From Aquabacterium humicola (GTDB lineage: Bacteria; Pseudomonadota; Gammaproteobacteria; Burkholderiales; Burkholderiaceae_C), in contig NZ_JARGNB010000001.1 of the NCBI RefSeq assembly GCF_030167915.1, forward strand, positions 1,364,001 through 1,428,000: a stretch of DNA of 64,000 nucleotides. The letters are read 5' to 3'. This document shows positions 7,520-14,843 of the stretch, in pieces; position 1 is the stretch's first letter, and each line of letters opens with the position of its first letter. The position numbers and the translations under genes are program-made. The notes under the pieces were generated by a model. It made no database searches. It saw nothing but the letters and a program-made list of their open reading frames with translations, and was not told where the DNA came from.

Positions 7520-8353
7520 TCACAGATTGGCGGCGAGCAGCGCGGCCAGCGGCGCGAGCGCCGGCCATTGGCGCTCGAAGGCGCGCCGCAGTGCCGCGGG
7601 CGCATGGCCCGCGGCATCGCGCAATTCGCGCGACAGATGCGCGTGATCCGAAAAGCCGCAGGCTTCGGCCAGCTCCGGCAGCGGCGTGCCGCCCGGCGCG
7701 TGCAGGCCCCTGAGCGCGGTCTGCGCGCGGGCGATGCGCTGGTACGTCTTCGGCGGCACGCCGAACAATTCGCCGAAGCAGCGCTGCAGCTGCCGCGTGC
7801 TGAGCTGCAAACGCTCTCCGAGCTCGGCCACCGGCCGGCGCGCGATCTCGGGGCCGAGCGCGAGCAGCGCGTCGGCCCACGCGGGCAGCGCGGTGCGGCG
7901 ATCCAGCCGATTGAGCAGATAGGCTTCGAGCGCCCCGACACGCTCCTGCACGCTTCTCGCGTGGCGGGCGCGGTGCATCAGCACCTGCAGCGCCAGCGAC
8001 GGGATCGCGGCGCGGGCGTCGAGCACGCAGCCGGCCATGTCTGCGGGCGGCAGGCCCAGCAGCTCGCCGGCCCGCCCGGCGCGCAGCAGCACGCTGGTGC
8101 TCTGCGGCAGGGACACGTATTTCAGTCGGTAGGGTTTCGGCTGCAGGCCGAGCAGCGTGCACTCGGCGAAGTCACGGCCGTGGTCGGGGGCTTCGATGCG
8201 GCCCTCGTGCAGCAGCGCGAGCACGCTGATCGTGTGCGCGGGGAACTGCGCCTCGGGCGGTGTCTGCTTCGCCGCCGCTTCATCGCGCACGACGTAGCAC
8301 AGCACGTGCTCGCGCAACGCCGCACAGGGGTCGACGAGATGGAGCGCGGGCAT
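7520..8353 (-). CDS. AraC-family transcriptional regulator
   Basis: The 277-residue product has an N-terminal sensing domain of the DUF6597 type and a C-terminal AraC DNA-binding domain. Both HTH units are visible: PVAELGERLQLSTRQLQRCFGELFG and PLPELAEACGFSDHAHLSRELRD. It lies upstream of, and on the same strand as, the peptide gene, with 144 bases between them, so it is the likely activator of that cluster (inference). A 14-bp dyad (GTGACGCAGGTCAC, 7510-7523) overlaps its stop codon at the head of the intergenic region and could be part of a control site. The ligand is unknown. Confidence 0.9.
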   Translation of the reverse strand: MPALHLVDPCAALREHVLCYVVRDEAAAKQTPPEAQFPAHTISVLALLHEGRIEAPDHGRDFAECTLLGLQPKPYRLKYVSLPQSTSVLLRAGRAGELLGLPPADMAGCVLDARAAIPSLALQVLMHRARHARSVQERVGALEAYLLNRLDRRTALPAWADALLALGPEIARRPVAELGERLQLSTRQLQRCFGELFGVPPKTYQRIARAQTALRGLHAPGGTPLPELAEACGFSDHAHLSRELRDAAGHAPAALRRAFERQWPALAPLAALLAANL

Positions 8354-9007
8354 CTTGGTGCGTACGTCGGGGACGGGGCGGCACCAGTCTGCGGCGGGGC
8401 TGTATCAGCGAAGCTTCCCGGGGGGCTTGATCCGTTTCAAATGTGTCCCGTGACGTTTGCGGGCTTGCGGGCTTGCGAAGACGGAGCGGTCGGGCGACTC
8501 GGGGCGCGGGCCCGGCGGGACGGCTCCGGCGGTCGACCCTGGGGGGCCGACTCCCCTGCGGTCCTCGGTCGAGGAGGCCGCCGTCATCTCCGCGCTTCGC
8601 GCTGCGCACAGCGCCGGCGAGTCAGAACGCTGCCCCCTCGCCCTGCGGTCCTCGGCGCCTGCGACGACCCGCCGGGCCCGCGCCCCGAGCCGCCCTCTGG
8701 TGGGATGTCGGTGCATGCGGCCGCACGCCACCGTGTCTCGCAAAGGCGTGGGCGGGCAGGCGGCGTCGCGCGTTGGAGGCGCCGGCCTGCGGCGGTTCGG
8801 AGGGCGGCGCGCGAAGCGCGCTTCAACAACTGACTCGCCGGCGCTGTGCGCAGCGCGCCAGCGCGGAGCTAAATGGACGGCGCGCCCTCCGGACCGTCGC
8901 AGGCCGGGGAGTCGGCCCCCCAGGGGCCGACCGCCGGAATCGCGCGACGCCGCCTGCCCGCCCGCGCCTTTGTCGCTCCGCTCTTCGCAAGCAACAACAC
9001 GCGATGC
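8354..9007. repeat. Gene-free 654-bp region of nested and inverted GC-rich repeats
   Basis: No credible gene is present; open frames here are compositional. The region holds at least three pairs of inverted repeats: 8525-8556 with 8906-8938 (about 30 of 33 bases), 8599-8624 with 8831-8856 (26 of 26), and 8741-8772 with 8941-8972 (31 of 32). A 14-base direct repeat (CCTGCGGTCCTCGG) occurs at 8555-8568 and 8642-8655. The end of the right unit (GCTTGCGAAGA on the minus strand) also recurs near 8471. This looks like two or more copies of one composite intergenic repeat of about 130 bp in opposite orientations. The upstream control region of the AraC gene probably lies at 8354-8470. Similar C-run/G-run motifs occur near 13690, 17740 and 46660. 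Confidence 0.75.
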
Positions 9008-9307
9008 CTACAGCGTCGGCCAGCGCTCGAAGTCATCGAAGCGCGGAAACGGCGGCTCGACCACGGTCACCTGCTGGTCATCGACCAGCGCCGCCGGCAT
9101 GTCCTCGCGCATCCAGTCGCACATCGCCTGCAGCTGCGCGCGCGGCCCCTGCAAGGTCGCCTCGACCGAGTCGTCCATGCGGTTGCGCACCCAGCCGGTG
9201 ATGCCGAGCGAGCGCGCATGGCGCACGCAGGCCTCGCGATAGCCCACGCCCTGCACGCGGCCGCGCACGCGGACGAGCCAGCACTGGAGATCGTCGCTGC
9301 TTGCCAT
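9008..9307 (-). CDS. acyP: Acylphosphatase
   Basis: The 99-residue product has the acylphosphatase signature: VRGRVQGVGYREACVRHA, in which Arg binds phosphate, and GWVRNRMDDSVEATLQG, which supplies the catalytic Asn. These small cytosolic enzymes hydrolyse acyl phosphates such as carbamoyl- or acetyl-phosphate. The length matches the family (90-100 residues). It starts 12 bases after the halohydrin dehalogenase gene, so they are probably cotranscribed, though no functional link is known. About 8 residues of extra N-terminus precede the domain. Confidence 0.95.
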   Translation of the reverse strand: MASSDDLQCWLVRVRGRVQGVGYREACVRHARSLGITGWVRNRMDDSVEATLQGPRAQLQAMCDWMREDMPAALVDDQQVTVVEPPFPRFDDFERWPTL

Positions 9308-9319
9308 CGCCCTGCTCCT

Positions 9320-10000
9320 TCAGGCCACCCAGCCGCCGCACACCGGAAACACCTGCCCGACGAAACACGCGGCCGCGTCACTTGCGAGGTAGGCGGCGAA
9401 CAGCGCGTCCTCGTCGCCGCTGACCAGCCGGCCCAGCGGGACCTCGCGCTTCAGGCGTTCCTGGAACGCCGGGTTGGCCTGGACCTCGGGCGGGAAGTAC
9501 ATCGGGTTGTCGACGAAGTTCTGCGCGATGGCATTGCAGTTGATGCCCTCGCGCGCCAGCTCGGTGCCGGCCGCGCGCACCCAGGCCAGCTGCGCGCCGC
9601 GCGCGGCGCTGTAGGTCGAGGTGCGCTTCATGCCGCGCAGCGGCGCGGCGCTGCCGATCACGACGATGCGGCCGGCTTTCCTCGCGCGCATCTGCGGCAG
9701 CACCGCGCGCGCCAGCCGCGGCAGCGGGTCGACGAGGTGCGCGAAGGCCAGGCGCCATTCGTCGTCGGTCACTTCTGCCACCGGCGTCGTCGGCGCGGGC
9801 CACGCGAGGTGGGCGATCAGCACGTCGATGTCGCCGGCCGCGGCCACCGCCGCCTGCGCCGCCGACGGATCGTCGAGCGGGCGCTGGTCGGCGATCACCG
9901 TCGCGCCGAGCGCAGCGAATACGCGGCCGAGGGCCGGGCCCATGAAATCGCTGCTCTGCGTGATCAGCACACGGCGGCCCGTCAGGTCGATCAGGTTCAT
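9320..10000 (-). CDS. Halohydrin dehalogenase (SDR-derived, Ser-Tyr-Arg triad)
   Basis: The 226-residue product is a short-chain dehydrogenase-like protein that lacks the NAD(P) glycine motif and the YxxxK lysine. Instead it shows both hallmarks of halohydrin dehalogenases: a T-x4-F-x-G halide/nucleophile-site motif (Thr14-Phe19-Gly21 in ITQSSDFMG) and an S-x12-Y-x3-R triad (Ser117, Tyr130, Arg134). The C-terminal region (NPMYFPP, NPAFQERLKR and GQVFPVCGGW) also resembles HheC. Such enzymes convert vicinal halohydrins to epoxides and open epoxides with azide, cyanide or halide. The start ATG has a GGAGA ribosome-binding site seven bases upstream. A routine annotation would say SDR family oxidoreductase. 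The acylphosphatase gene follows after 12 bases. Activity is inferred from the motifs. Confidence 0.9.
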   Translation of the reverse strand: MNLIDLTGRRVLITQSSDFMGPALGRVFAALGATVIADQRPLDDPSAAQAAVAAAGDIDVLIAHLAWPAPTTPVAEVTDDEWRLAFAHLVDPLPRLARAVLPQMRARKAGRIVVIGSAAPLRGMKRTSTYSAARGAQLAWVRAAGTELAREGINCNAIAQNFVDNPMYFPPEVQANPAFQERLKREVPLGRLVSGDEDALFAAYLASDAAACFVGQVFPVCGGWVA

Positions 10001-10049
10001 GTTGCCATCTCCTTCATTCGGCACTTGATTGGGCGCTTGATCCGGCACC

Positions 10050-10436
10050 TCACTCCGCCACCACGAAGCGCAGCAGCGCGAAGCTGAGCGCGAAGACATA
10101 ACCGCAGGCGAAGCGATCGATGCCGTAGCGGGGCACGCCGCGCTGGCTGCGCCAGTAGCCGATCGCGGCCACCGCGGCGCCGGCGGCCACCGGGCCGAGC
10201 ACGAGGTAGCCGATCTGCGCTGCCTTGCCGCGGATCAGGTAGTCGGGAAACAGCCACAGGCTGATGCCGCCGGCGATCAGGCCGAACAGGATGTAGCCGG
10301 GGATGATCAGCCACAGGCTGTGCGCCTTCGGCAGCTTGTCCGGGTTGCGCACCGCGTGCACGCCGGCCTGTGCGAGCGATTCGAAGATCACCTGCAGCAG
10401 CAGCTCGCCGAAGATCTCGAAGAGGACTTCCAGCAT
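10050..10436 (-). CDS. Small membrane protein of unknown function
   Basis: The 128-residue product has an N-terminal amphipathic stretch (LFEIFGELLLQVIFESLAQ) and three probable membrane segments, about residues 42-62, 75-95 and 110-126. No conserved catalytic motif is seen and I do not recognise the family beyond small hypothetical membrane proteins of Burkholderiales. The gene lies 49 bases upstream of the halohydrin dehalogenase on the same strand and 63 bases from the divergent TssB-TssC fusion gene. Confidence 0.7.
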   Translation of the reverse strand: MLEVLFEIFGELLLQVIFESLAQAGVHAVRNPDKLPKAHSLWLIIPGYILFGLIAGGISLWLFPDYLIRGKAAQIGYLVLGPVAAGAAVAAIGYWRSQRGVPRYGIDRFACGYVFALSFALLRFVVAE

Positions 10437-10499
10437 GGGGTGGTTTGTACCGCGTCGCCAGGGCTAGGATCACACGATCCGACGAGGGGAGTCTTTGCG

Positions 10500-12161
10500 A
10501 TGAGCCACAGCTTCAACTTCGGCCGCTTCTCGGCCAGCGGTGCGGCGCCGCAGCGGCGCGGCGGCGGGCGCTTCCGCATCGCCTTGCTGGGCGATTTCTC
10601 CGGCCGCGCGCACCGCGGCGAGCTGCGGCGCGGCGCGGCGCTGGCGCAGGCCAGGCCGCTGAAGCTCGACGTCGATACGCTCGACCGCCTGCTCGCCGGC
10701 TTCGGTGCCGTGCTGCGGCTGCCGATGGACAGCGTCGGCGACGTGGTGGAGCTGAAGCCGCGCTCGCTCGACGACCTCCACCCGGATGCGCTGTACGACA
10801 GCCTGCCGATCTTCAGCCGCCTCGTGAGCCTGCGCCAGCGGCTGGCGCAGCCATCGACCTTCGCCGCCGCGGCGGCCGAGGTGCGCCAGTGGGACGACGT
10901 GGCCGCCGCCGAGCTGGCCGCCGCCGCCGCGGCCGAGGTGAACCAGCCCGCGCGCGGCGATGCGCTGGCGGTCGACGCGACCTTCGGCGACTTCTCGCGC
11001 CTGCTCGGCCGCGCCTCGGCCCCGGCGCCGGCCCCCGGGCCGCTGGACGAGATGCTCAAGCGCATCGTCGCGCCGCACCTGAAGCAGGCCGCGTCGCCCG
11101 ATGCGCCGGCGCTGACCGCGGCGGTCGACCGCGCGCTGTCGCAGGCGATGCGACGCGTGCTGCACCACCCCGACTTCCAGTGCCTGGAGGCCGCGTGGCG
11201 CACGCTGGACTTCGCGGCGCGGCGCATCGAGACCGACGAGGCGGTGCAGCTCGTCGCCTACGACCTCAGCGCCGAGGAGCTCGCCGCCGACCTGTCCAGC
11301 ACCGACCAGCTGCAGGACACGGCGCTGTACAAGCTGCTGGTCGAGCAGCCGTCGCTCGATGCGCACCAGGGCGCGCTCTCCACGCTGATCGGCTGTTATG
11401 GATTCGAGCTGACGCCGCCGCAGGCCGAGCTGCTGGGCCGCGTCGCGCAGATCGCCGCCGCGGCGCGCGCGCCGTTCTTCGCCGGCGTGGGCCGCGGCTG
11501 CATCGACGATGTCGAGGCCGGCCCGGTTCATCCGCGCATCACCGAAGCCGTCGGCCTGCTGCGTGCGCTGCCGGCGGCGCGCTTCCTGTCGCTGATCACG
11601 CCGCGGCTGCTGCTGCGCGCGCCCTACGGCAAGCGCTCCGATCCGGTCTCGCGCTTCAACTTCGAGGAATTCGACCCGGCCGCCGGCCTCGACCAGCTGC
11701 TGTGGGGCCCGCCGTCGCTGGCCGCCGCGGTGCTGCTGGCGCAGCATGTCGCCGAGCACGGCGCGCAGCAGCCGCCGCTGGCGCAGTACGGGCTCGACGA
11801 CCTGCCCTACTTCTATCACTACGACGCCGACGGCGAGGCCACCGCGGTGCCCTGCACCGAGCGGCTGCTGACCGAGCGCCACGTCGCCGCGCTGCAGGGC
11901 ATCGGCGTCGTGCCGCTGCTGGCACACAAGGGCCAGCCGGAGGTGCGCCTGGCCGGCTTCCAGTCGCTGGCCGGCGGCGCGCTGGCCGGCCCCTGGGGTG
12001 GCGACGCGGTGCTGAACACCGCCGCGCCGGCCGCGGCGGCCGTGGCCGAGGGCAGCGCCGACGCGGAGCTCGATGCACTGCTCGACGCGATGGGCGAACG
12101 CCGGCGCGCGCGCGGCGGCATGGACTTCAGCGTGCTGCTGTCGGACCTGCGCAAGTCGTGA
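10500..12161 (+). CDS. Orphan TssB-TssC fusion (type VI sheath-like protein)
   Basis: The 553-residue product joins two type VI secretion sheath proteins in one chain. Residues about 20-150 resemble TssB/VipA (RFRIALLGDFSGR, VELKPRSLDDLHPDALYDSLP). Residues from about 200 resemble TssC/VipB (RVLHHPDFQCLEAAWRTLDF, ELAADLSSTDQLQDTALYKLL, FLSLITPRLLLRAPYGK). Normally these are separate subunits that form the contractile sheath. No other T6SS gene (tssD, tssE, tssK, clpV or vgrG) lies in the window. The next gene, an anion permease, overlaps its stop by four bases (GTGA), so the two are translationally coupled. The role is unknown: it could be a divergent sheath of a distant T6SS or a recruited scaffold. 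Family assignment rests on motif similarity. Confidence 0.82.
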   Translation: MSHSFNFGRFSASGAAPQRRGGGRFRIALLGDFSGRAHRGELRRGAALAQARPLKLDVDTLDRLLAGFGAVLRLPMDSVGDVVELKPRSLDDLHPDALYDSLPIFSRLVSLRQRLAQPSTFAAAAAEVRQWDDVAAAELAAAAAAEVNQPARGDALAVDATFGDFSRLLGRASAPAPAPGPLDEMLKRIVAPHLKQAASPDAPALTAAVDRALSQAMRRVLHHPDFQCLEAAWRTLDFAARRIETDEAVQLVAYDLSAEELAADLSSTDQLQDTALYKLLVEQPSLDAHQGALSTLIGCYGFELTPPQAELLGRVAQIAAAARAPFFAGVGRGCIDDVEAGPVHPRITEAVGLLRALPAARFLSLITPRLLLRAPYGKRSDPVSRFNFEEFDPAAGLDQLLWGPPSLAAAVLLAQHVAEHGAQQPPLAQYGLDDLPYFYHYDADGEATAVPCTERLLTERHVAALQGIGVVPLLAHKGQPEVRLAGFQSLAGGALAGPWGGDAVLNTAAPAAAAVAEGSADAELDALLDAMGERRRARGGMDFSVLLSDLRKS

Positions 12162-13378
12162 CCGAGGCCATCGTCGCGATCTTCGCGATCGTCTACCTCG
12201 GCATGATCCTCGGCGGGCTGCCGTTCCTGCAGCTCGACCGCACCGGCATCGCGCTGCTCGGCGCGATCGCGCTGATCGGCATCGACGCTTTGAGCCTGGA
12301 GGAGGCCGCGCGCGCGATCCACCTGCCGACGGTGATCCTGCTGTTCGCCTTCATGGTGGTCTCGGCGCAGATGCGCCTGGGCGGCTTCTACGACCGGGTG
12401 ACGCGCCGCCTCGGCGAGCTGCCGCTGAGCCCGCCGCTGCTGCTGGGTGCGCTGATCGGCGTGGTCGCGGCGCTGTCGGCGGTGTTCAGCAACGACATCG
12501 TCTGCCTCGCCGTCGCGCCGGTGCTGATCGACGCCTGCCGCCGCCGCGGGCTGAACCCGCTGCCCTTCCTGCTGGCACTGGCCTGCGCGGCCAACATCGG
12601 CTCGGCGGCCACCCTGATCGGCAACCCGCAGAACATGCTGATCGGCGAAGCGCTGAAGCTGCCGTTCGCCGGCTACCTGCGCGACGCGGCGCTGCCGGTG
12701 GGGCTGGGATTGCTCTGCACCTGGGCGCTGATCGGCTTCGCATCGCGCGGGGCGCTGGGCGCGCCGCCGGTGGTCAGCGTCGACGCCGCGCCGGAAGCGG
12801 ATGCGCTGGATCGCTGGCAGACGATCAAGGGCCTCGGCGTGGCCGTGGTGATCGTCGGCTGCTTCCTGTTCACCTCGCTGCCGCGCGAGGTGGTGGCGCT
12901 GACCGGTGCCGGCGTGCTGCTGATGAGCCGCAAGCTGCACTCGCGCCAGATGCTCGGGCTGATCGACTGGGAGCTGCTGGTGCTGTTCATGGGCCTGTTC
13001 GTCGTCAACCATGCGCTGCAGAAGACCGGGCTGCCGGCGCAGGCGATGGCGGCGATGGCGGCGGCCGGCGTGCCCCTGCAGCAGCCGGGGCCGCTGTTCG
13101 CGGCGACCTTCGTGCTGTCGAACCTGGTGTCCAACGTGCCGGCGGTGATGCTGCTGCTGCCTGGCGCCGAGCATCCGCTGGCCGGCGCGACGCTGGCGCT
13201 GGTCAGCACGCTGGCCGGCAACCTGCTGATCGTCGGCAGCATCGCGAACATCATCGTCGTCGACGCGGCCGCGCAGCGCGGCGTGGCGATCGACTGGCGC
13301 ACGCATGCGCGCATCGGCATCCCGGTGACGCTGGCGACGCTGGCGATCACGGGGGCGTATCTGGCTTTGCGCAGCTGA
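12158..13378 (+). CDS. SLC13/ArsB-type ion transporter superfamily permease
   Basis: The 406-residue product has ten to twelve hydrophobic segments and the ion-transporter-superfamily signatures: SAVFSNDIVCLAVAPVLI and a mirrored SNLVSNVPAVMLLLP in the second half, plus ANIGSAATLIGNPQN. These occur in sodium:dicarboxylate/sulfate carriers and in ArsB/CitM-type permeases. The start is a GTG overlapping the stop of the TssB-TssC fusion. No arsenic or citrate genes are nearby, so the substrate stays open. Translational coupling to a T6SS sheath-like gene is unexpected and may mean a joint function in the inner membrane, or simple operon chance. Confidence 0.85.
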   Translation: MTEAIVAIFAIVYLGMILGGLPFLQLDRTGIALLGAIALIGIDALSLEEAARAIHLPTVILLFAFMVVSAQMRLGGFYDRVTRRLGELPLSPPLLLGALIGVVAALSAVFSNDIVCLAVAPVLIDACRRRGLNPLPFLLALACAANIGSAATLIGNPQNMLIGEALKLPFAGYLRDAALPVGLGLLCTWALIGFASRGALGAPPVVSVDAAPEADALDRWQTIKGLGVAVVIVGCFLFTSLPREVVALTGAGVLLMSRKLHSRQMLGLIDWELLVLFMGLFVVNHALQKTGLPAQAMAAMAAAGVPLQQPGPLFAATFVLSNLVSNVPAVMLLLPGAEHPLAGATLALVSTLAGNLLIVGSIANIIVVDAAAQRGVAIDWRTHARIGIPVTLATLAITGAYLALRS

Positions 13379-13385
13379 AGCCTGA

Positions 13386-13646
13386 TCAGTCCTTCCGGTG
13401 CGCCCAGGCGTCGATCCACATCGTCGCGCAGCGGTAGCCGTGCTCGAAGGCGTCATCGGCACTGCGGAAGTGGTGCTGCGGCGTGTCGACCTTGACCTCG
13501 GGCTCGCTCTCCGAGCCGCGGATGTGCACGCTGATCGGAAAGGTCTCGAGCCGGTCGTCGGCGATGGTCGACATGCGGATGCGGTACCCGCTGTGCGCCC
13601 CGATCGCCTCCAGGCGGTGACCGACGCGGTGGACCTCGTACTTCAT
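13386..13646 (-). CDS. Small hypothetical protein
   Basis: An 86-residue protein starting MKYEVHRVGHRLEAIG. It is soluble, acidic and charged, with a C-terminal half (RSADDAFEHGYRCATMWIDAW) that looks like a conserved small Burkholderiales family. The start was chosen at the methionine preceding the compact domain; the open frame upstream continues as a shadow through the repeat-like region 13647-13753. It converges with the anion permease, whose stop lies seven bases away. No function can be given. Confidence 0.65.
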   Translation of the reverse strand: MKYEVHRVGHRLEAIGAHSGYRIRMSTIADDRLETFPISVHIRGSESEPEVKVDTPQHHFRSADDAFEHGYRCATMWIDAWAHRKD

Positions 13647-13753
13647 CAGTGCACGCCCGGCCGCCCGAAGGGCACTGAGCGCCCCTCGGGGGCCGCGAAC
13701 GGAGTGAGCTTGGGGCACATCATTCGCGAGTGTGTCTCGGGCCGCGCGGCACA

Positions 13754-14674
13754 TCAACGGTAGGGCGGCGGGTCGGGCACGTAGCCCGGGTTCGACGGGA
13801 AGGGCCGCGGCCGCCCGGGCTGGTGGTAGACCAGCGGCGACGGGATGATGCCGGCAGCGACCAGGCGCTCGTGGCTGTCGTACTCCAGCTGGCTCAGCTG
13901 CTCGGGCGTGCTCGACGCACGTTCGAAGCGCGTGCGCTGCGACACCGACCATTCGCGCTGGCCGTGGCCGGTACCCAGGCGCGAGCCGGCCGACGCCACG
14001 GATTCGTCGGCGCTCTTCTGCGCATCGCGCGCGGACGGCATGGCGGGCTGCGCCGCCCCGGCGGGCGCCGGCGGCGCGGCGGGTTCGGCAGCGGCGCGGC
14101 TCTCGCGTTCGAAGCGGCCCGAATCCGAGCGCGACACCGGCGGCGCGGTGATCGGCGGCGGCGGCGCATAGACGCGCTCGCGGAACACCGCCATGCCGAT
14201 GACGCCGACGTTGTCCGGCCGGCCGGTGCGCGCGGCGTAGGACTGCTCGATCGGCGCGAACTCGAAGGCCGCGATCTGCGTGCCGCTCTTGCGCCAGCCG
14301 TTGATGTCGTAGCTGCGGTGCGGGTCCAGCACGTAGCCGACCTGGTTCCAGTCGGCCGTCTCGCCGGAGACCACGTTGATGCCGTCGACCGTCAGCACCA
14401 CCAGCACGCGCTGGCTGGTGACATTGCGCAGCCGCAGCGCGTAGCGGGCGCCGGGGCGGCCCGGCACGAAGCGGCGGCCGGCCTGTTCGTAGACCGGCAG
14501 GACCTGGCCGCTGTCGCGGTCGAACACCTCCAGCACGGCCAGGTGCGGAGAGGGCAGCGGCCGCACGCCGGAGGCGCTGGCACAGCCGGCGGCGAGCAGC
14601 GCAGCACCGGCGATCGTCGTGGCGACCATCGCCGCGAGCAGGGTGCGGCGGGCGGGAGTGTGGGAAGCGGGCAT
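13754..14674 (-). CDS. Exported lipoprotein of unknown function
   Basis: The 306-residue product has a long N-terminal signal ending in a lipobox (LLAAGC, Cys about residue 31). The first half (residues 40-170) looks like a compact beta-rich domain with LAVLEVFDRDSGQVLPVYE and YALRLRNVTSQRVLVVLTVDG. The second half is Ala/Pro-rich and low in complexity and ends in a tail PGYVPDPPPYR. A short hairpin lies just before the start. It is preceded on the same strand by the phospholipase-like gene, 169 bases away. I do not recognise a functional family; the folded part resembles proteins of unknown function found in gammaproteobacterial and betaproteobacterial envelopes. Confidence 0.75.
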   Translation of the reverse strand: MPASHTPARRTLLAAMVATTIAGAALLAAGCASASGVRPLPSPHLAVLEVFDRDSGQVLPVYEQAGRRFVPGRPGARYALRLRNVTSQRVLVVLTVDGINVVSGETADWNQVGYVLDPHRSYDINGWRKSGTQIAAFEFAPIEQSYAARTGRPDNVGVIGMAVFRERVYAPPPPITAPPVSRSDSGRFERESRAAAEPAAPPAPAGAAQPAMPSARDAQKSADESVASAGSRLGTGHGQREWSVSQRTRFERASSTPEQLSQLEYDSHERLVAAGIIPSPLVYHQPGRPRPFPSNPGYVPDPPPYR

Positions 14675-14689
14675 TCGGGGACCTCGTGA

Positions 14690-14710
14690 AAGGGTGGCTT
14701 GTCCACCCTT
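14690..14710 (-). promoter_or_regulatory. Hairpin in the leader of the lipoprotein gene
   Basis: Arms 14690-14697 and 14703-14710 (AAGGGTGG and its complement) form a perfect 8-bp stem with a 5-base loop, 15 bases upstream of the lipoprotein ATG. In mRNA it would sit directly ahead of the ribosome-binding region. It could mark a transcript end or influence translation. No U-run follows. Confidence 0.4.
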
Positions 14711-14749
14711 GCACGGCCGAGGTCCACGAACGGGGTTAGGTCGCCGGCG

Positions 14750-14777
14750 CCCGCGGGATGACCTTGGTCACCGCGGG
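14750..14777 (-). terminator. Strong hairpin after the phospholipase-like gene
   Basis: Arms CCCGCGG (14750-14756) and CCGCGGG (14771-14777), with an inner TGACC/GGTCA stem, make a stable hairpin about 67 bases past the stop of the gene at 14844. There is no U-tract, so it is at best a weak intrinsic terminator or an mRNA 3' end structure. Confidence 0.35.
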
Positions 14778-14843
14778 AACGGCTTCGCCGCGATCGTCGC
14801 GACGTGCCGGCCCTGGAAGCGGGTCATCGCGAGCTCCCGGCCA

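Noticed and set aside
8525-8972. Possible CRISPR array
   Set aside because: The repeats are inverted, differ in length and lack regular spacers; no cas genes are near.
8443-9242. Several open frames of 80-260 codons in the region before acyP
   Set aside because: They run through inverted repeats and have low-complexity translations; the DNA is better explained as repeat DNA.
10470-13462. Long minus-strand open frames opposite the TssB-TssC fusion and the permease
   Set aside because: Gln/Arg/His/Asp-rich shadows with no homology pattern; the plus-strand genes are clear.
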